Below, in pieces: positions 57,653 through 64,000 of a stretch of DNA of 64,000 nt. The DNA comes from Actinomycetota bacterium (GTDB lineage Bacteria; Actinomycetota; Actinomycetes; JACCUZ01), in the NCBI GenBank assembly GCA_030841035.1, contig JAVEDI010000118.1:33100-97099 (forward strand), read 5' to 3'. The stretch's first letter is position 1, and each line of letters opens with the position of its first letter. A program made the position numbers and the translations under genes. The notes beneath the pieces are model-generated. The model did no database searches and was not told where the DNA came from. It saw nothing but the letters and a program-made list of their open reading frames with translations.

Positions 57653-59358
57653 CCGTGGCCGGCACCCTCGAGCGGCTGGCCGGCGGCCTGGGCAACGCCC
57701 TCGACGAGCGGCTCGGCGTCGCCGGATCTCTCCGGCGCAACGCTCGCAAGGTCTTCCCGGACCACTGGTCGTTCATGTTGGGTGAGGTCGCGCTGTACAG
57801 CTTCATCGTGCTGCTGCTCTCGGGCACCTTCCTCGCCTTGTTCTTCCACCCCAGCCAGAGGGAAGTCACGTACGACGGCGGCTACGTGCCGCTGCACGGA
57901 GTGCACATGTCCGAGGCGTTCGCCTCGACGCTGAGGATCTCCTTCGACGTACGCGGTGGTCTGGTCATCCGCCAGGTTCACCACTGGGCTGCTCTCATCT
58001 TCGTCGCCGCGATCGTCGTGCACCTGCTGCGGGTGTTCTTCACGGGGGCTTTCCGCAAGCCCCGTGAGGTCAACTGGGTCATCGGGACGGTGCTGCTCAC
58101 TCTGGCCATCGTCGAGGGCTTCGCCGGCTACTCGCTGCCCGATGACCTGCTCTCCGGCACCGGCCTGCGCATCGCCGAGGGCGTGCTGCTCGCCATCCCG
58201 GTCGTCGGCACGTACCTCGCGTTCTTCCTCTTCGGTGGCCAGTTCCCGGGTGAGGACCTCGTGGCGCGCCTGTACACGGTCCACGTCCTGCTCATCCCCG
58301 GGATCCTGCTGGCGCTGATCACCGCCCACCTGATGATTCTGTGGCACCAGAAGCACACCCAGTACCCGCTGCCCGGGCGCACCGAGACCAACGTCGTGGG
58401 CTACCCGCTGATGCCGGTGTACATCGCCAAGGCCGGCGGCTTCTTCTTCATCGTGTCGGGAGTCATCGCACTGCTCTCGGCTTTCGTCCAGATCAATCCG
58501 GTCTGGCTGTTCGGGCCGTACGTCCCCGATGCCGTCTCCGCCGGCTCTCAGCCGGACTGGTACATGGGCTTCCTCGAAGGTGCGCTGCGGCTGTTCCCAC
58601 GAATGGAGACGCGCGCTTTCGGGTTCACGGTGAGCTGGAACGTGCTCATCCCCGCGGTGGTGGTCCCCGGCCTGATGTTCAGCGCGCTCGGGGCCTATCC
58701 GTTCATCGAGCAATGGGCCACCGGCGACCGGCGTGAGCACCACCTCCTCGACCGGCCGCACAACGTGCCCACTCGCACGGGTCTGGGCGTCATGGCGCTC
58801 TCCTTCTACCTCATCCTGCTGGCCGCCGGTGCGAACGACATCCTGGCGATCGCCTTCCACCTCTCGATCAATGCGATCACCGACGTCTTCCGGGTGCTCA
58901 TCGTCATCGTTCCGCCGATCTCCTACGAGGTGACCAAGCGGATCTGCCTGGGCCTGCAATGGCGTGACCGGGAGACCGTCCTGCACGGCCGCGAGACAGG
59001 GATCCTGCTGCGCCTGCCGAACGGGGGAGTGGTCGAGCTGCTCGCGCCGCTCGCGGACACCGAGCGCCTCCTGCTCACCGGTTACGAGTGCCCGCGACCG
59101 ATCACCGCCGAGCCGGTCCGGCCGGGCACGTCGCGCTGGAGAGGCGCGCCCGGGCAGCTGCGCGCCAAGGTCTCGCGCGTCTACTTCGAGGACTGCGTCC
59201 CGCCGCCCACGCCCGAGGAGCTGCAGGAGCTGGAGGGCCGCCGGCGCACCGAATCGTCCCCGAGCAGTGTCGGCACGGCGCTGCCCTCCGGGCGACCGCC
59301 ACGTCGGGAGGAGAACCAGCCGTACAGTCACAGGGGTGACCCCGGCAGACCGCTGTGA
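57649..59358 (+). CDS. QcrB-type cytochrome b subunit (about 569 aa)
   Basis: A bc1-type cytochrome b with fused N- and C-terminal domains. Haem ligands are likely in VIRQVHHWAALIFVAAIVVH and in the block TVHVLLIPGILLALITAHLM. Additional landmarks are FPDHWSFMLGEVALYSFIVL, EGFAGYSLPDDLLSGTGLRI, and the PEWY-like quinol-site motif in SQPDWYMGFLEGALRLFP (PDWY). The cytosolic C-terminal tail is long, as in actinobacterial QcrB. No qcrA or qcrC is nearby, so this is an orphan copy. The GTG start (57649 or 57655) depends on coupling to the leader ORF. Confidence 0.87.
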   Translation: MTVAGTLERLAGGLGNALDERLGVAGSLRRNARKVFPDHWSFMLGEVALYSFIVLLLSGTFLALFFHPSQREVTYDGGYVPLHGVHMSEAFASTLRISFDVRGGLVIRQVHHWAALIFVAAIVVHLLRVFFTGAFRKPREVNWVIGTVLLTLAIVEGFAGYSLPDDLLSGTGLRIAEGVLLAIPVVGTYLAFFLFGGQFPGEDLVARLYTVHVLLIPGILLALITAHLMILWHQKHTQYPLPGRTETNVVGYPLMPVYIAKAGGFFFIVSGVIALLSAFVQINPVWLFGPYVPDAVSAGSQPDWYMGFLEGALRLFPRMETRAFGFTVSWNVLIPAVVVPGLMFSALGAYPFIEQWATGDRREHHLLDRPHNVPTRTGLGVMALSFYLILLAAGANDILAIAFHLSINAITDVFRVLIVIVPPISYEVTKRICLGLQWRDRETVLHGRETGILLRLPNGGVVELLAPLADTERLLLTGYECPRPITAEPVRPGTSRWRGAPGQLRAKVSRVYFEDCVPPPTPEELQELEGRRRTESSPSSVGTALPSGRPPRREENQPYSHRGDPGRPL

Positions 59359-59887
59359 CGTGGAGCTGGTCGTGCTGCTCGACGAGCAGGGCAGGCCGTG
59401 CGGCTCGGCCCCGAAGGCCGAGGTCCACCACAGCAGCACGCCGCTGCACCTGGCGTTCTCCTGCTGGGTGTTCGACGCGCAGGGACGGACGTTGCTGACC
59501 CGCCGGTCCGCCCTCAAGCGCACCTGGCCCGGCGCCTGGACCAACTCGTTCTGCGGGCACCCGGCGCCAGGGGAGCGGATCGAAGCCGCCGTGCACCGCC
59601 GTGCGCGTGACGAGCTGGGCACGCGCGTCAGCCAACCAACGGTCGCTCTCCCGACCTTCCGGTACCGCGCCGTGATGCGCGACGGGACAGTGGAGAACGA
59701 GCTCTGCCCGGTGTACGTCGCTGAGCTGCTCATGGCGCCGACACCTGACCCTGCTGAGGTCGCCGACCTGCGTTGGGTGCCCTTCGCGGACCTGCCGGCG
59801 ACGGTCGCCTGCGACCCGTCGGCCTACAGCCCGTGGATGCAGGAGCAGCTCGCCGCCCTGATAGGTGCCCGCTGGCTGCAGGCTTAG
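59336..59887 (+). CDS. idi: Isopentenyl-diphosphate delta-isomerase, type 1 (183 aa)
   Basis: A Nudix-fold enzyme interconverting isopentenyl and dimethylallyl diphosphate. The catalytic Cys is in TNSFCGHPAPGE, the Nudix-type helix is AAVHRRARDELG, and the catalytic Glu is in ENELCPVYVA. RRSALKRTWPGAW binds the diphosphate. The GTG start at 59336 overlaps the end of the cytochrome b gene by 23 bases. The length matches bacterial type 1 Idi. No other isoprenoid genes are adjacent. Confidence 0.92.
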   Translation: MTPADRCDVELVVLLDEQGRPCGSAPKAEVHHSSTPLHLAFSCWVFDAQGRTLLTRRSALKRTWPGAWTNSFCGHPAPGERIEAAVHRRARDELGTRVSQPTVALPTFRYRAVMRDGTVENELCPVYVAELLMAPTPDPAEVADLRWVPFADLPATVACDPSAYSPWMQEQLAALIGARWLQA

Positions 59888-59899
59888 TCTCGGCGGGTC

Positions 59900-60646
59900 A
59901 TGAGTGGGTTCACCTCGCTGGCCGCGGCCACGACGATCCTCGTCACGCTGTTGCTGCTCGTCGGATGGCTCGGCCGGCTGCGTCAGGGCCGCGACGCCAT
60001 CGTCGTCCTGGTCCGCGCCGTGGTCCAGCTCTCGGTGGTGGGCGTGGTCATCCGGCTGGTGATCGTCACGCCCCAGCTGTCGCCGGTGTACCTGCTGCTG
60101 ATGACGGGGGTGGCGGCATGGACGAGCAGTCGCCGTCTGAGGCCGCTGCCGGGAGTGTTTCGTAGTGCTCTGGGGGCCATCGTGGCGGCGGCTTCGGTCG
60201 TGACCATCGTGGTGTTCGCGACGGGGGCGCTGCCCCGTGACGCCCGGGACCTCGTGCCGTTCGTGGCTCAGATCATCGGGGGCTCCATGACCGCGACGAC
60301 GCTCGCGGCGGTGCGGATGCGGGACGACGTACTCGCCGGCTGGGAGCTGGTCGAGGCAGCGCTCGCGATCGGTGCCCGGCCACGGCAGGCAGTGGCCGAC
60401 ATCGCACGCCACGCCGCCGCCGCGGCGCTGGTGCCTGCGCTGGACCAGACGCGCAACGTGGGACTGGTCGTCCTTCCGGGTGCCTACGTCGGGCTGCTGC
60501 TGGCCGGGGCGTCTCCCGCGCAGGCGGGTCGCCTGCAGTTCCTGGTGCTCATCGGCCTGCTCGTCGCGGAGACCATCGCCGCGGTCGTCGTGACAGGACT
60601 GCTCGCGGAGTCGTTCGGGCGGCGCAAGCCGGTCTCCGCCCGGTAG
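59900..60646 (+). CDS. FetB-like (UPF0014) ABC transporter permease (248 aa)
   Basis: About six to seven transmembrane segments with the family's blocks RAVVQLSVVGVVIRLVI, QIIGGSMTATTLAAVRM and ALDQTRNVGLVVLPGAYVGL. E. coli FetB pairs with the ATPase FetA for iron export and stress resistance. No ATPase gene is adjacent here, so the partner must be elsewhere. It follows idi by 12 bases on the same strand. Confidence 0.85.
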   Translation: MSGFTSLAAATTILVTLLLLVGWLGRLRQGRDAIVVLVRAVVQLSVVGVVIRLVIVTPQLSPVYLLLMTGVAAWTSSRRLRPLPGVFRSALGAIVAAASVVTIVVFATGALPRDARDLVPFVAQIIGGSMTATTLAAVRMRDDVLAGWELVEAALAIGARPRQAVADIARHAAAAALVPALDQTRNVGLVVLPGAYVGLLLAGASPAQAGRLQFLVLIGLLVAETIAAVVVTGLLAESFGRRKPVSAR

Positions 60647-60673
60647 CCGCGAGGCCCGGGAGTCCGGCCGGGT

Positions 60674-61882
60674 TCAGGACAGGACGCGCAGCCGGGTGGT
60701 CTGGGTCATCGCCTGGAGCGCGTGCACGACGTCGGGCGCGTAGTCGCTGGCGACGTCGGTGAGCAGGTATCCCTGCTGCCCGCGCGTCGCCAGCACCTGC
60801 GCCTCGACGTTGACCCCGTGCTCGGCAAGGACGCCGTTGACCGTCGCGAGGACACCAGGGGTGTTGGTGTGCAGATGGGCCAGGCGGTGAGTACCTGAGC
60901 GCTCGTCCAGCGTCGTCTGGGGCAGGTTGACGCTCAACGCGGTGGCTCCCGTCGTCACGTAGTCGCGCAGCTTGCCCGACACGAACCCTCCGATGTCCTG
61001 CTGTGCCTCCTCGGTCGAGCCGCCCACGTGCGGAGTCAGGATGACGTTCGGCAACCCGCGCAGCTCCGACTCGAACGGGTCGCCCTGCGCCATCGGTTCG
61101 ACCGGGAACACGTCGACAGCCGCGCCGGCGAGGTGACCGCTCTTGAGATGCGTCGCCAGCGTCGCGTAGTCGACGACGAACCCCCGCGAGAGGTTGAGGA
61201 ACACCGCTTTCGGTCGCATCGCCGCGAACTGCCGTTCCCCGAAGAAGCCGGCGTTGCCGATGCGGCCGTCGACGTGCAGCGTGACGACGTGCGCCACCTC
61301 GAGCAGTTCCTCGAGCGACTCCGTGCGGCGGGCGTTGCCCAACGCGAGCTTGTCGGCGGTGTCGTAGAACACGACGCGCATCCCGAGGGCCTCGGCGAGG
61401 ACCGACAGCTGGCTGCCGATGTTCCCGTACCCGACGATGCCGAGCGTGCGCCCGCGCATCTCGTGCGCCCCCTTCGACGACTTGTCCCAGACGCCACCGT
61501 GGAGTGCCTCGTTCCTCTCGGTCAGTCGGCGGGTCAGTGAGATCATCTCCGCGATCGCCAGCTCCACCACGCTACGGGTGTTGGAGAACGGCGCATTGAA
61601 GACCGCGACCCCGCGTTCAGCGGCAGCGGCAAGGTCGACCTGGTTGGTGCCGATGCAGAACGCTCCCACGGCGAGCAGCGCCGGCGCGCGGGACAGGACG
61701 GCTTCGGTCACGCGCGTGCCGGACCGGATGCCCAGCAGCTGTACGCCTTCCAGCGCGGCGGTCAACTGCTCCTCGTCGAGTGCACCCGGTCGAGTGCTCA
61801 CCTCGATCCCGCTCGACTCGAGCGAGCTCACGGCGTCGCGATGGATGTTCTCCAACAGCAGTGCCTTCAGCCGCTCCGTCAT
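60674..61882 (-). CDS. serA: D-3-phosphoglycerate dehydrogenase with C-terminal ACT domain (402 aa)
   Basis: First step of serine synthesis. Blocks seen: CIGTNQVDLAAAAERGVAVF, NAPFSNTRSVVELAIAEMI, the NAD motif LGIVGYGNIGSQLSVLAE, LHVDGRIGNAGFFG, LNLSRGFVVD and LTPHVGGSTEEAQ (catalytic His). The C-terminal ACT domain (HTNTPGVLATVNGVLAEHGV) mediates serine feedback in E. coli-type SerA, which this 400-residue form resembles. Single gene; convergent with the FetB-like gene. Confidence 0.93.
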   Translation of the reverse strand: MTERLKALLLENIHRDAVSSLESSGIEVSTRPGALDEEQLTAALEGVQLLGIRSGTRVTEAVLSRAPALLAVGAFCIGTNQVDLAAAAERGVAVFNAPFSNTRSVVELAIAEMISLTRRLTERNEALHGGVWDKSSKGAHEMRGRTLGIVGYGNIGSQLSVLAEALGMRVVFYDTADKLALGNARRTESLEELLEVAHVVTLHVDGRIGNAGFFGERQFAAMRPKAVFLNLSRGFVVDYATLATHLKSGHLAGAAVDVFPVEPMAQGDPFESELRGLPNVILTPHVGGSTEEAQQDIGGFVSGKLRDYVTTGATALSVNLPQTTLDERSGTHRLAHLHTNTPGVLATVNGVLAEHGVNVEAQVLATRGQQGYLLTDVASDYAPDVVHALQAMTQTTRLRVLS

Positions 61883-62278
61883 GGCGCCATCTCATCAAGG
61901 CGCCGACCCCGGCAGGCGACCGGCCACCTGGCGAGACGCCGGTCGCCGTGCGGGGCGCCTGTGGCGTCCCGCGGGCCGGCACACCGGCGTACGGCCGGGT
62001 GTGGGCTCCAGTGTGCCGCCTCCGGAGCGCAGGATTGCCGTGCTGTGTCAGCCGCGATTCGACTCCAAGGACACGGTTGCATCACGGCTGGGTAATTAAC
62101 CTGCCGGACACCTTGTCAGCCCGCACCCCCGCTCTTAAGTTGTGGCCCACAACAATCCGCCATCCAGCCGCGCGAGCGCGCCGCGTCACCACGCGGCGGC
62201 TGCGGCCGACCACGATGGCGATCCGTCAGGAAATTCGGGCGCGGCCCGACCACCGGCGAAACGGAAGGATCAGGTCAG
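61883..62278. other. Divergent intergenic region: serA upstream and sugar-transporter promoter
   Basis: This 396-base gap holds a hairpin with a 10-bp stem (61950-61972, one G:U pair) upstream of serA, and the palindrome 62139-62153 upstream of the sugar-binding protein gene. No coding frame is supported. Confidence 0.5.
62139..62153. promoter_or_regulatory. Candidate operator upstream of the sugar ABC transporter
   Basis: GTTGTGG-C-CCACAAC is a perfect 15-bp palindrome 125 bases before the binding-protein start. ROK- or LacI-type repressors of sugar operons bind such sites; no regulator gene is within the window. Confidence 0.55.
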
Positions 62279-63409
62279 ATGCTGAAGCGCTCACCAGGGG
62301 TCATCGCGGGCCTCGCGGCGTTGATGTTGACGCTCGCGGCGTGCGGCGGATCGTCCGGCGGCACCACAGCCGGCGGGGGAAGCAGTAGCAGCAGCGGCGG
62401 CAGCAAGGCCGCCAGCGGCAAGGTCGGTGTCATCCTCCCCGACTCGCAGACGTCACCGCGCTGGGAGGCGAACGACCGTCCTCTGCTCTCCGCCGCGTTC
62501 AAGGCTGCGGGGGTCCAGGCGGACATCCAGAACGCCGACGGAGACACGTCGAAGTTCGGCACCATCTGCGACGGCATGATCAACGCGGGTGTCAAGGTCC
62601 TGCTCATCGTCAACCTCGACTCCGACTCGGGCAGTGCCTGCCTGAAGAAGGCACAGGACGCCGGGGTCAAGACCATCGACTACGACCGCCTGACGCTGGG
62701 CGGCGGCGCGTCGTACTACGTGTCCTTCGACAACGTCGCTGTCGGCAAGCTGATGGGCGCCGGGCTGGAGAAGTGCCTCACGGACATGGGCAAGACGAGC
62801 AACGTCAACATCGTCTACATCAACGGTGACCCGACCGACAACAACGCGGCGCTGTTCAAGCAGGGCTACGTCGAGGCCACCAAGCCGCTCATCGACTCGG
62901 GCAAGTACAAGCTCGTCGGCGACCAGACGGGCAAGTGGGACGAGGACATTGCGGGCACCGCTTTCGAGCAGCTCTACACCCAGAACAAGGGCAAGATCGA
63001 CGGCGTCGTCTCCGCCAATGACACGATGGCCGGTGGCATCATCGCCCGCCTCAAGGCCCAGAAGCTCAACGGCAAGGTGCCGGTGACCGGTCAGGACGCG
63101 AGCGTCGCTGGTCTGCAGGCCATCCTCGCTGGTGACCAGTGCATGACGGTCTACAAGGCCATCAAGAAGGAGGCCGACGCAGCCTCCCAGCTCGCTATCG
63201 CGCTGATCCAGGGCAAGGACGCCTCGAGCATCGCGACGGGCACGGTCCAGGACACCGTCCTGAAGAAGGACGTTCCCTCTGCCCTCGAGACGCCCCAGGC
63301 GATCTACAAGGCCAACGTCAAGGACGTCATCGACGACGGGTTCTGGAAGGCCTCGGACATCTGCAAGGGTGCCGTGGTCGCGGAGTGCACCAAGCTCGGC
63401 ATCCAGTAG
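62279..63409 (+). CDS. Sugar ABC transporter substrate-binding lipoprotein, XylF/RbsB-like (376 aa)
   Basis: The signal peptide ends with the lipobox LTLAACGG (Cys near residue 22), followed by a Gly/Ser linker. The binding fold reads KVGVILPDSQTSPRWEAND, INAGVKVLLIVNLDSDSG, GVKTIDYDRLTLGGG, DGVVSANDTMAGGIIARL and GKVPVTGQDASVAGLQAIL; TSPRWE and the Asp/Asn blocks resemble xylose-binding XylF. It captures a pentose or similar sugar outside the membrane for the ATPase encoded next. Confidence 0.9.
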   Translation: MLKRSPGVIAGLAALMLTLAACGGSSGGTTAGGGSSSSSGGSKAASGKVGVILPDSQTSPRWEANDRPLLSAAFKAAGVQADIQNADGDTSKFGTICDGMINAGVKVLLIVNLDSDSGSACLKKAQDAGVKTIDYDRLTLGGGASYYVSFDNVAVGKLMGAGLEKCLTDMGKTSNVNIVYINGDPTDNNAALFKQGYVEATKPLIDSGKYKLVGDQTGKWDEDIAGTAFEQLYTQNKGKIDGVVSANDTMAGGIIARLKAQKLNGKVPVTGQDASVAGLQAILAGDQCMTVYKAIKKEADAASQLAIALIQGKDASSIATGTVQDTVLKKDVPSALETPQAIYKANVKDVIDDGFWKASDICKGAVVAECTKLGIQ

Positions 63410-63414
63410 GACCG

Positions 63415-63447
63415 CTGCGGGGCCCGGTGACGATCCGGGCCCCGCAG
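63415..63447 (+). terminator. Intra-operon hairpin between binding-protein and ATPase genes
   Basis: A perfect 13-bp GC-rich stem with a 7-base loop, five bases past the binding-protein stop and followed by TTAA. Typical of operons where the binding protein is made in excess over the ATPase and permease. Confidence 0.75.
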
Positions 63448-63494
63448 TTAAGCCGACGACCAGACGTCCCCTGTACGGAACGAGGTTGTGCCGA

Positions 63495-64000
63495 ATGACC
63501 GCGCAGCGCGAGGAAGTACCTACCCGCCCGTCACCCGACGACGTGCCACTGCTCTCCCTGCGGGGGGTCAACAAGTCCTTCGGTGCGGTCCACGTCCTGC
63601 AGGACGTGGACTTCGACGCCTACGCCGGTCAGGTCACTGCGTTGGTGGGTGACAACGGCGCCGGCAAGAGCACCCTGATCAAGGGCATCGCCGGCATCTA
63701 CGGTTTCGACTCCGGTGAGTACCTCTTCGAGGGCCGACCGGTCACGGTCCACAGCCCCAAGCAGGCGAACGCACTGGGCATCGAGGTCGTGTACCAGGAC
63801 CTCGCGCTCTGCAACAACCTATCGGCCTCTGCCAACGTCTTCTTGGGCCGGGAAATCAAGAAGCGCCTAGGCCCCATCGCCTGGTTGGACCATCGGGCCA
63901 TGGCCAAGCGCGCCGGAGAATTGTTCGGTGAGCTGAAGTCGGAAACGCGACCGCGCGACCTCGTCAAGCAGATGTCCGGAGGGCAACGACAGGCCGTGGC
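63495..64000 (+). CDS. Sugar ABC transporter ATP-binding protein, XylG-like (partial)
   Basis: The first 168 codons are present; the gene runs off the right edge. Walker A is ALVGDNGAGKSTLIKGIAG, the Q-loop region VVYQDLALCNNLSASANVFL, and the signature MSGGQRQAVA lies at the very end. SLRGVNKSFGAVHVL opens the domain as in XylG/RbsA proteins, which usually have two ATPase domains (about 500 aa) but sometimes one. GAGG lies upstream of ATG 63495. Confidence 0.9.
   Translation, partial: MTAQREEVPTRPSPDDVPLLSLRGVNKSFGAVHVLQDVDFDAYAGQVTALVGDNGAGKSTLIKGIAGIYGFDSGEYLFEGRPVTVHSPKQANALGIEVVYQDLALCNNLSASANVFLGREIKKRLGPIAWLDHRAMAKRAGELFGELKSETRPRDLVKQMSGGQRQAV

Noticed and set aside
57586..59733. Long antisense frame over the cytochrome b and idi genes
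   Set aside because: No domain resemblance, while the sense strand encodes clear QcrB and Idi motifs.

Overview
The window reads as a chromosomal segment of a high-GC Gram-positive bacterium (Actinomycetota). Reasons: strong G/C bias at third codon positions throughout, frequent GTG starts, many ATGA/GTGA start-stop overlaps, and family content typical of the phylum (Lsr2-like nucleoid protein, QcrB-type cytochrome b with a long C-terminal tail, RNase J, DUF6158-like and DUF2795-like small proteins, a phosphoribosyltransferase/erythromycin-esterase fusion, iron-containing redox enzyme plus CDGSH protein). I cannot name a genus from the sequence alone. No rRNA, tRNA, CRISPR array or intact insertion sequence was seen.

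Layout. 1-5.2 kb: end of a nucleotide-sugar epimerase/decarboxylase and an aldehyde dehydrogenase (minus), then two small conserved proteins, a kinase-like gene of lower GC, and an ArsR-type regulator coupled to an MFS exporter. 5.7-9.5 kb: an ABC-2 transporter (minus) divergent from a NarL-type two-component system (plus), with an 18-bp palindrome between them. 10-16.9 kb: stress/redox genes: two ferritin-like proteins, a recQ-family helicase broken by several lesions, an SDR dehydrogenase, a haem-oxygenase-fold protein, a glycosyltransferase and a CDGSH iron-sulfur protein.

17-26.2 kb: an aromatic-acid-like catabolic island. It has two 4,5-dihydroxyphthalate-decarboxylase-like paralogues, a LigJ-type hydratase, a LigK/RraA-fold aldolase, a zinc alcohol dehydrogenase, an RpiB-type isomerase, an alpha/beta hydrolase with a predicted Cys nucleophile, a PanB-like protein, an unassigned 171-aa protein and a phthalate-dioxygenase-type Rieske oxygenase. 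No ring-cleavage dioxygenase is present, so the pathway as drawn is incomplete or novel. 26.6-34.4 kb: an Lsr2-like protein, a PadR regulator with a palindromic site, and an operon for an acyl/aryl-CoA ligase, a three-subunit molybdenum hydroxylase (iron-sulfur subunit fused to a CoxG-like SRPBCC domain) and an enoyl-CoA hydratase. Ring or side-chain oxidation of a CoA thioester is the simplest reading.

34.5-45.7 kb: RNase J, a second NarL-type two-component system, then a 1653-residue membrane-anchored multicopper oxidase with three repeat blocks of which only the first keeps the full copper ligand set, followed by a lipoprotein and a membrane-anchored protein. 46-52 kb: a multi-PAS GGDEF-EAL protein with a recombinase-like tail, a PAS/LuxR regulator and a glutamyl-tRNA reductase. 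52-54.6 kb: a minus-strand run of DoxX-like, GTP cyclohydrolase I and FAD reductase genes, with a recognisable promoter and overlapping inverted repeat. 54.7-60.6 kb: PsiE-like protein, PRTase/erythromycin-esterase fusion, orphan QcrB-type cytochrome b preceded by a 15-codon leader ORF, IPP isomerase and a FetB-like permease. 60.7-64 kb: SerA, then a sugar ABC transporter (binding protein, hairpin, truncated ATPase) with an upstream palindromic operator.

Starts were chosen by reading-frame overlap, Shine-Dalgarno match and family length. All homology statements come from recognising motifs by eye, not from searches.
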